From: Gemmatimonadota bacterium
GTDB taxonomy: Bacteria > Gemmatimonadota > Gemmatimonadetes > Longimicrobiales > Longimicrobiaceae
Direction: 5' to 3'
Assembly: GCA_019348475.1 (NCBI GenBank)
Contig: JAHWJJ010000161.1
Location: forward strand, 1-9,068
DNA length: 9,068 bases
Every line of letters starts with the position of its first letter. The first letter of the stretch is position 1. Under the pieces are notes generated by a model that was given only the letters and a program-made list of their open reading frames with translations, ran no database searches and had not been told where the DNA came from. A program made the position numbers and the translations under genes. This document shows, in pieces, positions 1 through 6,788 of the stretch.

Positions 1-103
1 CGACGCCGCGCGGGCGGGATTTTCCTGGACCGCGCGTGCCCGCGACACGGCGGAGTTCCTGCAGCCACTGGCGCGTCGCGCGCGCCAGCCGGCCGCGGCC
101 TGA
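1..103 (+). CDS. C-terminal end of a probable glycosyltransferase (partial)
   Basis: Frame 2 is open from the first base and stops at TGA 101-103, giving 33 residues. The segment AGFSWTARARDTAEFL followed by a short Arg/Ala-rich tail looks like the last helix of GT4-type glycosyltransferases, which often end in a FSW-x-R-x-A-x-x-T-x-x-x-Y/L pattern. The stop lies 26 nt before the next gene start, so it is probably in the same operon as the polysaccharide genes that follow. Everything N-terminal, including the catalytic domain, lies outside the window. The family call therefore rests on a short tail and on gene context. Confidence 0.55.
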   Translation, partial: DAARAGFSWTARARDTAEFLQPLARRARQPAAA

Positions 104-129
104 TCGCGGTCCCCGAACCAGGCGCTGCA

Positions 130-1458
130 ATGGCCGTGTGGGTGCTGGCCGCGACCGCCGCCGTGCTGGCGGGGCTCCTGCTGGGGCTCGCGCCCATCGC
201 AAGCGTGCTGGGCGTCGTTGCCCTGGCGCTGGGGGCGTTGGTGACCGTCCTGGTGGCGCGCCGGCTCCCGGCGGCCGCATGGGCCCTGGGCGCGGCGTTC
301 ACGATGCGGGCCGCGCTGGCCCTGTCGCAGACGTACGTGGCGCCCCTGCCGGGATCGGGTGCGGACGACGTGTGGACCGACGACCGCGCGTGGGCACTCT
401 CGCGCCTGCCAGCCGACGATCTGGTGGGCATGCTGGCGTCGGGCTCCCGCCTGTACATGCTGCTGATCGCCGGCATGTACAAGGTTGCCGATCGCAGTCC
501 GCTCATGGTGCTGGCGCTGAACGTGCTGCTCGGCACGCTGGCCGTCGCCGCGGCTTTCGCCCTGGCGCGGGCGCTCTGGCGAGAGCGCCCGGCCGTGGCC
601 GCCGCGTGGGTGGTGGCACTGTTTCCCACCATGCTCATGAACTCGGCGCTCATGCTGCGCGAGATGCTCGTGGTATTCCCCTTCACCCTCGGCGTGTACT
701 TTCTGGTCCTCTGGCACCGCACCCGTCGCGTGGGGCACGTTGCGGCCGCCCTGGCCCTGCTCCTGGTGGCGAGCGGGTTCCACTCCGGAATGGTGTTCGC
801 CACGGCCGGCGTGGTGTACGTGTCGGTGCGCGCCCGCACGCCCGGGCGCACCCGCGTCAGGGGGATGCGGGGGGCCGCACGGACGGCGGTGGGGGTGGCG
901 CTTTCGGTGGCGGTGGTGGTTGTGATGATCCGCACCGGGTGGGGGCTCGACAAGCTGGGGCCGCTGCAGTCCCTCTCGGTAGAGATGCTCGCCGACGCGC
1001 AGACGGCCGCGGCGGCCAAGGGGGGCGCCAACTACCTGGAGGGGCTGCGAACGCGTGGCCCGCTGGACCTGGTGTGGCAGCTGCCCATTCGCGCCGCGTA
1101 CCTGCTCTTTACCCCCTTTCCCTGGATGGTCCGCGGCCCGGCCGACCTGCTCGGGCTCATGGACGCGCTTATCTACGTGGCGCTGGCGGTGTTCATCGGG
1201 CGCGCCTTCTCGCGCATCCGCACCTACCGTGAGGCGCGGGCGGTGCTCCTCCTTGCCGCCGTGACCATTGCGGTGTTCGCTGCGTCGGTGTCCAATTTCG
1301 GCACGGCCATCCGCCATCGCGCAAAGGCGGCCCCCCTCCTGGTCGCCCTGGCGGCCGGAGCACTCGTGCGCGAGCGGCGTGCCCTGGGCCTGCCCGCCGA
1401 CGCGGCGCCCGTGCCCCCTTTCCCGGCACCGCGGGCGACCCATGCGGCGATCGGTTGA
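130..1458 (+). CDS. Polytopic membrane protein, Wzy-polymerase/GT-C (GT39-like) type
   Basis: A 442-residue integral membrane protein with about 10-12 hydrophobic segments. The clearest are near residues 3-44, 49-65, 127-148, 155-170, 174-195, 201-217, 248-265, 336-357 and 367-385. A hydrophilic loop after the third segment carries an acidic cluster DDVWTDD (79-85). A Leu-Arg-Glu (R177-E178) sits between two membrane segments, and SNFGTAIRHR (388-397) precedes the last hydrophobic stretch. These resemble membrane proteins of exopolysaccharide loci annotated as GT39-like transferases or Wzy-like polymerases. Those families differ too much in sequence to choose between them by eye. Position directly before a GT4 enzyme and a lipid-carrier sugar transferase supports a role in polymerising or decorating an undecaprenyl-linked glycan. 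The ATG at 130 is used because the hydrophobic segment starts there; no strong ribosome site is visible. The 3' end overlaps the next gene by 17 nt. Confidence 0.8.
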   Translation: MAVWVLAATAAVLAGLLLGLAPIASVLGVVALALGALVTVLVARRLPAAAWALGAAFTMRAALALSQTYVAPLPGSGADDVWTDDRAWALSRLPADDLVGMLASGSRLYMLLIAGMYKVADRSPLMVLALNVLLGTLAVAAAFALARALWRERPAVAAAWVVALFPTMLMNSALMLREMLVVFPFTLGVYFLVLWHRTRRVGHVAAALALLLVASGFHSGMVFATAGVVYVSVRARTPGRTRVRGMRGAARTAVGVALSVAVVVVMIRTGWGLDKLGPLQSLSVEMLADAQTAAAAKGGANYLEGLRTRGPLDLVWQLPIRAAYLLFTPFPWMVRGPADLLGLMDALIYVALAVFIGRAFSRIRTYREARAVLLLAAVTIAVFAASVSNFGTAIRHRAKAAPLLVALAAGALVRERRALGLPADAAPVPPFPAPRATHAAIG

Positions 1459-2668
1459 AGCGCGCGGACGGCGGCCCCGGCTGCTCGTGGCCATCACCGA
1501 CCCGCTCAGCACGGTGCTGCTGCGGGGCCAGCTGGCCCATGCCCGCGCCGCCGGCTTCGACGTGACCCTGATCTCCGGACCGGGAGCGCGCGCCCGGCAG
1601 CTGGCCGCCGAGGAAGGGGTGGGGCTGGTTGAAGTGCCCATGGTCCGCGAGTTGTCTCCCCTGCGCGACCTGGTGTCGCTCTGGCGGGTGTTCCGGGTGG
1701 TGCGGCGGCTGCGCCCGGACCTGGTGAACGCCGGGACGGCCAAGGCGGGGCTGCTGGTCACCGCGGCTGCGTGGCTGAACGGCGTACCGGGGCGCATCTA
1801 CACCATGCGCGGCATCCGGCTCGAGACGCACCGGGGCTTCTTTCGCCACCTCCTCTGGGGGGTGGAGCGGCTCATCGGCGCAATGGTGCACCGGGTGGTC
1901 TGCGTAAGCCCCAGCCTGCGCGCGCGGGCGCTGCAGCTCGGGGTGGTCGCGCCGGAAAAGACGCTCGTGCTGGCCGGCGGCAGCAGCAACGGTGTGCAGG
2001 TGGAGCGCTTCGGCGCTGGTGCGAACGGGCCCGCGGCAGCGCGGCTTCGGGGAGAGCTGGGGCTCCAGGGGGCCGGCCCGGTGGTGGGGTTCGTGGGCCG
2101 GCTGGTGCGCGACAAGGGGGTGCGGGAACTGGCCGAGGCGTGGTCCATGCTGCGGGAGGAGTTCCCGGACGCCCGGCTGCTCCTGGTGGGGCCGGAGGAA
2201 AGCGGCGACCCGGTACCTTCCGCCGTGCTGCAGGCGCTGCGTGAAGATGCCCGCGTCACGCTTACCGGAGGGGTGTTCGACACCGCCCCGTACTACCTGC
2301 TGATGGACATGCTGGTGCTTCCCTCGTACCGGGAGGGTTTTCCCAACGTGGTGCTGGAGGCCGGCGCTTCGGGGCTCCCCGTGGTGACCACAACCGTGCC
2401 CGGCTGCGTCGACGCGGTGGAGGACGGCATCACGGGGCTGCACGTTCCCGCCGGGGACGCGCGCGCGCTGTCAGCCGCGCTGCGCCGGTACCTCGCTGAT
2501 CCCGGGCTTCGGCGCCGGCACGGCGACGCCGGCCGGGCGCGGGTGAACGCCGAGTTCCGGCGCGAGCGCATCTGGGAGGGACTCATAGACCTCTACCGGG
2601 AGATGGTCGTAGCGAACACCGCGGCCGCGGGTCCCGCCGCCCGCGCTTCCCCTGGAGAATTGCCGTGA
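1442..2668 (+). CDS. GT4-family glycosyltransferase (PglA/EpsD/CapM-like)
   Basis: A 408-residue cytoplasmic GT-B glycosyltransferase. The N-terminal half holds the acceptor-side elements NAGTAKAGLL (about 97-105) and RIYTMRGIRLE (118-128), typical of the CapM/PglA/EpsD branch. The C-terminal half holds the nucleotide-sugar site: GRLVRDKG with R220 and K225 (phosphate contacts), GPEESGD, and the GT4 E-x7-E pair E298/E306 in EGFPNVVLE. Family members add HexNAc residues to undecaprenyl-diphosphate sugars. The exact donor cannot be read from sequence. The frame is open upstream to 1268, but that extension is a Pro/Arg-rich shadow of the preceding membrane gene. ATG 1442 puts the GT4 fold at the N-terminus and gives a 17-nt overlap with that gene. 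The TGA overlaps the next GTG start (GTGA), so translation is probably coupled. Confidence 0.9.
   Translation: MRRSVEARGRRPRLLVAITDPLSTVLLRGQLAHARAAGFDVTLISGPGARARQLAAEEGVGLVEVPMVRELSPLRDLVSLWRVFRVVRRLRPDLVNAGTAKAGLLVTAAAWLNGVPGRIYTMRGIRLETHRGFFRHLLWGVERLIGAMVHRVVCVSPSLRARALQLGVVAPEKTLVLAGGSSNGVQVERFGAGANGPAAARLRGELGLQGAGPVVGFVGRLVRDKGVRELAEAWSMLREEFPDARLLLVGPEESGDPVPSAVLQALREDARVTLTGGVFDTAPYYLLMDMLVLPSYREGFPNVVLEAGASGLPVVTTTVPGCVDAVEDGITGLHVPAGDARALSAALRRYLADPGLRRRHGDAGRARVNAEFRRERIWEGLIDLYREMVVANTAAAGPAARASPGELP
2654..2657 (+). promoter_or_regulatory. Ribosome binding site fixing the GTG start at 2665
   Basis: GGAG lies 7 nt before the GTG at 2665, inside the last codons of the GT4 gene. 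Together with the 4-nt GTGA overlap it supports the GTG as the real start of the sugar transferase. Confidence 0.6.
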
Positions 2669-3324
2669 AGGAGCCATCCCTGACCGGACGTGCCATCAAG
2701 CGCGCAATGGACCTCGTCGTTTCGCTGGGCGGCCTGGTGGTGCTCAGCCCGATTCTCGCGGCGGCCGCGGCGATCGTCTGGATGTCGATGGGGCGGCCCG
2801 TGATCTTCCGGCAGACGAGGCCCGGCCGCTTCGGGCGGCCGTTCGTGCTGTACAAGTTCCGGACGATGTCGAACCGGTGCGACGCGTCGGGCGCTCACCT
2901 CGCGGACGGCGTTCGCCTCACCGGCGTGGGCCGGCTTCTGCGAAACACGAGCGTGGACGAGCTCCCCCAGCTGATCAACGTCCTGCGCGGCGAGATGAGC
3001 CTGGTGGGGCCCCGTCCGCTCCTGATGGAATACCTGCCGCTGTACACCCCGGAGCAGGCGGAGCGGCACCGCATGAAGCCCGGAATCACGGGGTGGACCG
3101 GCGTGAACGGCCGGAACCTGCTCACCTGGGAGGAAAAGTTCGAGATGGACCGGTGGTACGTGCACAACTGGAGCATCCTGCTGGATTTGCGGATCATCTT
3201 CCTTTCCGTCGGCACCGTGCTCCGCGGGCGCGGGGTGAGCCAGGCCGGCCATGCCACCACTGAGCGCTTCCGCGGCTCCTCCCCCCGCGCGGCCGCGGGC
3301 AAGGAAGCCGTTTCCCCGGGGTGA
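2665..3324 (+). CDS. Undecaprenyl-phosphate sugar-1-phosphate transferase, PglC/EpsL type
   Basis: A 219-residue small monotopic phosphoglycosyl transferase. It transfers a sugar 1-phosphate from a UDP-sugar to undecaprenyl phosphate at the inner membrane, the first membrane step of glycan assembly. The sequence shows IKRAMD (11-16), a membrane helix (about 14-40) broken by Ser28-Pro29 as in the re-entrant helix of PglC, YKFRTM (63-68), the catalytic Asp98-Glu99 in TSVDELPQL, LVGPRP (113-118) and KPGITGW (138-144). The length fits the stand-alone catalytic family; there is no WbaP/WcaJ-type N-terminal domain. The last 30 or so residues are an unstructured Ser/Ala/Arg tail. The start is GTG 2665, chosen from the GGAG site and the overlap with the GT4 gene. 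Pairing with a PglA-like GT4 and an EpsN/PglE-like aminotransferase suggests a diNAc-bacillosamine-like or HexNAc substrate, by inference only. Confidence 0.93.
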   Translation: MKEPSLTGRAIKRAMDLVVSLGGLVVLSPILAAAAAIVWMSMGRPVIFRQTRPGRFGRPFVLYKFRTMSNRCDASGAHLADGVRLTGVGRLLRNTSVDELPQLINVLRGEMSLVGPRPLLMEYLPLYTPEQAERHRMKPGITGWTGVNGRNLLTWEEKFEMDRWYVHNWSILLDLRIIFLSVGTVLRGRGVSQAGHATTERFRGSSPRAAAGKEAVSPG

Positions 3325-3332
3325 CCGCGCCT

Positions 3333-3350
3333 CGAGGACATCTTGTCTCG
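3333..3350. repeat. Short inverted repeat in the 3325-3448 spacer
   Basis: CGAGGACA (3333-3340) and TGTCTCG (3344-3350) pair over 7 bp with one bulged G and a 3-nt loop. It overlaps the proposed -35 box. It could be an operator or a weak hairpin after the sugar transferase gene. There is no following T-tract, so it is not a convincing intrinsic terminator. Confidence 0.3.
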
Positions 3351-3372
3351 GTGACGGCTCCCCGGGTAGATT
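3343..3372 (+). promoter_or_regulatory. Candidate promoter for the deacetylase-GNAT genes
   Basis: TTGTCT (3343-3348), an 18-nt spacer and TAGATT (3367-3372, continuing GTAAACAT) give a sigma70-like arrangement in the only AT-relieved patch of this 124-nt spacer. The same TAGATTG heptamer occurs in the other promoter-sized gap at 6594-6600. If it is used, the leader to the GTG at 3449 would be about 70 nt. No transcript evidence is available. Confidence 0.4.
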
Positions 3373-3448
3373 GTAAACATCTTGCGCCTGCATCCACCGG
3401 TGGTCGCAACGGCAGTTTCCCGAGGACGCCAGCGCGCGAGCCGGGCCC

Positions 3449-4501
3449 GTGGCCCGCCGTCCCGGAGCACACCGCAGAAAGATTGCGACCTTGGTGATCC
3501 TCGATGTTCCGGGCTCCGGGCCCGACCCTGCCGCGTGGCTGCCCGTGGACAAGCGTTGTGCCGTCTGCTTCCACGTGGACGACGTGCATCCGTCCACCTC
3601 GGCGGATGCGTACGAAGCCGGGGGGGATCTTGGCGCCGGGGCCCTCGGCCACGTGGAGTGGCTGCTGGAGCGGCACTCACGGCTGCACGTAACGGTCGCC
3701 ACCACTCCCGACTGGCGCGAGACGTCGCCCGTGCCCACCCGCAAGGTGCTGGCGCGGCTTCCCTGGCTGCGGGACCGGGTATTCCTGGCGCCGCTCCTCC
3801 CCCCGGGAACCATGCGGCTGGACCGGCATCCTGACTTTGTTCGCTACGTGGCGGGGCTTCCCCGCACGGAGTTGACGCTGCACGGCCTGCACCACGTTCA
3901 TCGGGGGCTCAACGTACCGGCGGAGTTCCAGAACCAGACCACCGCGGAGTGCCTGCGGATGCTGGAGGAGGGGCTGTCCATCTTCGCGGCCGCCGGACTC
4001 CCCCGCCCCGCGGGGGTGATCCCGCCCCGCTACAGCACGCCCCCCGCCCTCCTCGACGCGATGGCGCAGGCGGGGTTCAGCTACGTCGCCTCCGGACGCG
4101 ACATCCACACGCCGGTCGCCGCTTCGGCGGTTTCCGGCGAATCCGGCCTCCGGGGCGTGCCGCTCTTCCGTCCCTCCCTGCTTCCCCAGGGACTGGTGCA
4201 CCTTCCCACGAACTTCCAGGCCACGTCGACGGTCGACCGCGCGCTTCAGATCCTGGACGGCGGCGGTCTGCTCTCGATCAAGGCGCACATCATCAAGGAC
4301 TGCCTGGGCTACGTCGCCCTGGACGGGATGGACGAGCTATATCGCAACTACCTGGACACTCTCTTCACCCTGCTGCACGCCCGCTACGGCGAGTCCCTGT
4401 GGTGGACGACCATGGGCGCGATCGCTGACCGGGTCGGCGGACGTGGATCGGCGGCGGGACGGCAGCCGTCCGGGGCCATGTCCCTGCCCTCCGTTGCCTG
4501 A
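3449..4501 (+). CDS. Polysaccharide-deacetylase-fold protein (NodB/CE4 or DUF2334-like)
   Basis: A 350-residue protein (from GTG 3449) with a recognisable carbohydrate-esterase-4 layout. Motif 1 is CFHVDDVH, with Asp44-Asp45 as metal ligand and base candidates. Motif 2 is HGLHHVH, giving H145-x3-H149 for the metal. A Pro/Arg segment (VIPPRYSTPPALLDAM) precedes a GFSYVAS strand, the usual position of motif 3. Enzymes of this fold remove N- or O-acetyl groups from glycans using a divalent metal. Here the target would be the polysaccharide or a lipid-linked precursor. There is no signal peptide, so a cytoplasmic or non-classical location is suggested, which is unusual for CE4 enzymes acting on finished polymer. 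The start is uncertain: TTG 3491, GTG 3494 and GTG 3545 are in frame and keep the fold. The 3' end may overlap the GNAT gene. The closest family was judged by motif only. Confidence 0.75.
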   Translation: MARRPGAHRRKIATLVILDVPGSGPDPAAWLPVDKRCAVCFHVDDVHPSTSADAYEAGGDLGAGALGHVEWLLERHSRLHVTVATTPDWRETSPVPTRKVLARLPWLRDRVFLAPLLPPGTMRLDRHPDFVRYVAGLPRTELTLHGLHHVHRGLNVPAEFQNQTTAECLRMLEEGLSIFAAAGLPRPAGVIPPRYSTPPALLDAMAQAGFSYVASGRDIHTPVAASAVSGESGLRGVPLFRPSLLPQGLVHLPTNFQATSTVDRALQILDGGGLLSIKAHIIKDCLGYVALDGMDELYRNYLDTLFTLLHARYGESLWWTTMGAIADRVGGRGSAAGRQPSGAMSLPSVA

Positions 4502-5522
4502 GGACCGCACGCCGGGCGTCCCGCCGGCGCGCCCCGGGCCCGGCGGCGGGGAGTTCGAGATCGAGCTCAACCCGCCGGGTGCGGAAGCGGAGTTCGTGGA
4601 GAAGCTGAACCTGTGCTTCGACCACTGGGGAGACGCACGTACCTTTGACTGGTGCTTCCGGCGGCCGGCTGCTCCGGCGGGAGACCTGCTGGTGGCGCGG
4701 GGAGACCACGGCCTCGTTTCCGGCGCCGCCGTCACCTACCGGACCGTGGTGCTGCCGGACGGCCGGCAGCTGTTCTCCGGCATCGCCATGGCCGCCTGGA
4801 CCCTTCCCGAAGCGCGGGGGAAGGGCGTGTTCGGGCGGCTCCTCGCGGGGTGTGTGCGGCAGGCGGCGCGGCGCGGCGCCCCCGTTACGCTCTCGTGGCA
4901 CACAGCCGATAACGTCAGCACGCGCGGGGTTCAACGCGTGGGCGCAGGGATGTTCCCCACGTCGTACGCGTTCTCCGGGCCCGACACGCCCGTGCCTGCC
5001 GCCGGACTGGCCGTCTCGGCCGTGGCCGGGGAGGCGGGCTGGGAGCGCGTGCGGAGTGCCCTGGAGGCCAGCCGGGTGGGCTACACGCGGATCGGCTATT
5101 CTCCGGCCGAGTGGCGGGCGCAGTTTGTGGACCGCCCCCTGGGCTCGGAGCTTGTCGCGGTCGGTGAGGTGGGCTGGGCCGTCGTGGAGCGCGCCGGGGA
5201 ATGGGACCGCGTGCAGGCGCTGGTTGCGGACACGGACGCCGGGCTGGACGCCTGCCTCGCCGCGCTGCTCCGGCGCGCCGCCCTCTCAGGGCGGCGCCTG
5301 TTCGTCTTCTCGTCGCTCCCGTCATGGGCCAGGCGTTTCTCCCGCCTGGGACTGCAGGCCCGGCCGGGGTTCCTGTCCGTGATGCTGGGCGACGCCGAGG
5401 GCCTGGGACGGGCACTCGGCGTGCAGCCCGAGGCGGGCGCATTCGCGCATTCGCGGCTGGAGACGCCCGGGGACCCCTGGTACCTGGGGCCGTGGAACGT
5501 ACAGAGCGGCGACCGGATGTGA
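4443..5522 (+). CDS. GNAT-family acyltransferase
   Basis: Up to 359 residues. The N-terminal half is a GNAT domain. It has an N-terminal helix (EFVEKLNLCFDHW), central strands ending in SGIAMAAWTLPEA, and the acyl-CoA pyrophosphate loop RGKGVFGRLL starting at Arg125 with Gly128. Val-Phe stands where many GNATs have x-Gly/Ala, as is common in FemX-like and Eis-like members. ADNVSTRGVQRVGAGMFPT resembles the conserved N-terminal-half ending near the CoA site. The C-terminal 170 residues look like a second, degenerate GNAT-like lobe lacking a clear CoA loop. The likely role is acylation of an amino sugar or glycan, possibly opposing the neighbouring deacetylase. The start is uncertain: GTG 4443 overlaps the previous gene by 59 nt, and TTG 4494 is an alternative. 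The first 35 or so residues are Pro/Arg-rich and may not be translated. Confidence 0.75.
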   Translation: MDRRRDGSRPGPCPCPPLPEDRTPGVPPARPGPGGGEFEIELNPPGAEAEFVEKLNLCFDHWGDARTFDWCFRRPAAPAGDLLVARGDHGLVSGAAVTYRTVVLPDGRQLFSGIAMAAWTLPEARGKGVFGRLLAGCVRQAARRGAPVTLSWHTADNVSTRGVQRVGAGMFPTSYAFSGPDTPVPAAGLAVSAVAGEAGWERVRSALEASRVGYTRIGYSPAEWRAQFVDRPLGSELVAVGEVGWAVVERAGEWDRVQALVADTDAGLDACLAALLRRAALSGRRLFVFSSLPSWARRFSRLGLQARPGFLSVMLGDAEGLGRALGVQPEAGAFAHSRLETPGDPWYLGPWNVQSGDRM

Positions 5523-5708
5523 CCCCTCTCCCGACGGCGCGGCCACGCACCGGCGCAGGGCACGGGCCTTCAGCCATTGCCGCGCCTGAGCGTGCGGAGT
5601 ACCGGGAGCCGACCCACATGCGCCATCCCAGGCCAGCTACGCGCACGGCGCCGGTGTCCCCCACCGGGGCCGTCGAGGGCAGCGTCGGACAGCACGCCAC
5701 CGGGTCCA

Positions 5709-6509
5709 ATGCCAACCGCTAGTGCGCCCCGCTTCGCCTTTGCCGGTGACCGCGACGTAGCCGTCCAGGTGCTGGACTACCTGCTGGAGCAGGGGCACCG
5801 CCCGCGGGCGCTGCTGCTGACCGAGCCGGCCCGGGCGTCGCACGCCGACGAACTCGCGGAGCGGTGCGGCTTCCTTCCGGCCGATGCCGTCCTGCGCGGC
5901 TCCGCCTTCCGCCTGCCGGAATCCGTGCAGCGGCTGCGGACGATGGAGCTGGACTGGATCGTCGGCGTACACTTTCCCTACCTGGTGCCGCAGGAGGTGC
6001 TGGACGTTCCCCGCCAGGGGATGCTGAACCTGCACCCGGCGCTCCTCCCGTGGAACCGGGGGTGGCACACGCCGAGTTGGGCGCTGCTCGAGGGCACCCC
6101 CGTGGGTGCCACCCTGCACTTCATGGACGCGGGAATCGACACCGGAGACGTTGTGCTGCAGCGAAGGCTGGAGCCCCACGCCGGCGAAACGGCCGACGCG
6201 CTGTACCGCCGGCTCAAGCTGCTGGAACTGGAGGTGTTCCGCGAGGCGTGGCCCTGCCTGGTGGACGGCACCTTCAAGCGCGTGCCCCAACCGGTCGGAG
6301 TGGGCTCCACCCACCGCCGTGCCGACCTGTTCACGCCGGAGGTGCAGCGCATTGACCTTGACGAGCACGTACGGGCCGGCGACCTGCTGCGCCGCCTGCG
6401 GGCGCTAAGCACCAGCCGGTGGGACGAGGCCGCATGGTATGAGGCCGACGGGGTTCGCCACCGCGTCCGCGTAGAACTCCGCAGGGACGATCCGGGGGAG
6501 TCCGGCTGA
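5709..6509 (+). CDS. Sugar N-formyltransferase (methionyl-tRNA formyltransferase fold)
   Basis: A 266-residue enzyme of the N10-formyl-tetrahydrofolate formyltransferase fold. The Rossmann start is APRFAFAGDRDVAVQVLDYL. The catalytic triad of the family is intact: Asn107 and His109 in LNLHPALLPWNRG, and Asp144 in AGIDTGDVV. The C-terminal segment has STHRRADL (about 200-207) and QRIDLDE, seen in formyltransferases of O-antigen and exopolysaccharide loci. It lacks the full-length C-terminal tRNA-binding domain of housekeeping Fmt (usually about 310 residues). It should therefore N-formylate an amino sugar nucleotide rather than Met-tRNA. The aminotransferase downstream would supply the amine. 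The frame is open back to 5577, but that part is low-complexity Pro/Arg/Ser. ATG 5709 sits directly before the fold and is chosen, although its ribosome site is weak. Confidence 0.85.
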   Translation: MPTASAPRFAFAGDRDVAVQVLDYLLEQGHRPRALLLTEPARASHADELAERCGFLPADAVLRGSAFRLPESVQRLRTMELDWIVGVHFPYLVPQEVLDVPRQGMLNLHPALLPWNRGWHTPSWALLEGTPVGATLHFMDAGIDTGDVVLQRRLEPHAGETADALYRRLKLLELEVFREAWPCLVDGTFKRVPQPVGVGSTHRRADLFTPEVQRIDLDEHVRAGDLLRRLRALSTSRWDEAAWYEADGVRHRVRVELRRDDPGESG

Positions 6510-6510
6510 G

Positions 6511-6544
6511 CCCGCGGGCCGCTGCAGGCCGGCACGGCCGCGGG
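6511..6544 (+). terminator. GC-rich hairpin just after the formyltransferase stop
   Basis: CCCGCGGGCCG (6511-6521) pairs with CGGCCGCGGG (6535-6544) with one bulged G and a 13-nt loop, starting one base after the stop codon. There is no T-tract, so termination is possible but unproven. The location between a gene end and a candidate promoter fits a boundary between transcription units. Confidence 0.3.
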
Positions 6545-6570
6545 TGGTGCAGCCGCGTAGCACCGAAAGG

Positions 6571-6599
6571 TGTGCAAACCATGGATGGGGCGTTAGATT
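6571..6599 (+). promoter_or_regulatory. Candidate promoter for the aminotransferase
   Basis: TAGATT (6594-6599, followed by GAAGG) is preceded by TGTGCA (6571-6576) with a 17-nt spacer, in the least GC-rich part of a 279-nt intergenic region. The TAGATTG heptamer is identical to the one at 3367-3373. The -35 match is poor. A start here would leave a leader of about 180 nt before the GTG at 6789. Confidence 0.35.
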
Positions 6600-6774
6600 G
6601 AAGGTGCGGGTGTCGTGCGCGAGCGGCTCTCCGCCGCCGGTCCCGCTGCCGCCGTCGTTCTCCCGTATGTCGATCCGAGCTCACGATTCCGGACCGTGCC
6701 CCCGGGCCGGGCGGGGGTTCCGGCCGTGATCACCGCCCGCGGAGAACCCGATCCCGCCCGCGCGATCCGCACCT

Positions 6775-6782
6775 GGAAGGAA
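6775..6782 (+). promoter_or_regulatory. Strong ribosome binding site fixing the GTG start at 6789
   Basis: GGAAGGAA is followed by a 6-nt spacer and GTG 6789. It is the best Shine-Dalgarno match in the window. It places the protein start at VSPEDIRIFLSPPHM, where EpsN-type enzymes begin, and argues against the in-frame upstream starts at 6615 and 6726. Confidence 0.75.
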
Positions 6783-6788
6783 CAGAGC

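Noticed and set aside
850..915. G-rich run that might be a quadruplex or regulatory tract
   Set aside because: It lies inside the membrane gene and is explained by Gly/Val/Ala codons with G in the wobble position.
36..1232. 398-codon + strand frame rich in Arg/Gly/Pro
   Set aside because: It is a shadow of the membrane protein gene at 130-1458. The latter has hydrophobic segments and operon-like overlap.
1268..1441. 58-codon N-terminal extension of the GT4 gene
   Set aside because: It reads through the membrane gene in another frame and is Arg/Pro/Cys-rich. The GT4 fold starts after ATG 1442.
1193..2443. 416-codon open frame on the - strand
   Set aside because: It lies fully antisense to the membrane protein and GT4 genes. 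Its translation is His/Arg/Pro/Gln-rich with no domain, as expected opposite GC-biased genes.
2593..3813. 406-codon open frame on the - strand
   Set aside because: It runs antisense to the sugar transferase (clear catalytic motifs) and the deacetylase gene. Composition is Arg/Pro/His-rich and no family is recognisable.
5577..5708. 44-codon N-terminal extension of the formyltransferase
   Set aside because: It is low-complexity Pro/Arg/Ser sequence before the Rossmann start; ATG 5709 matches the family start.
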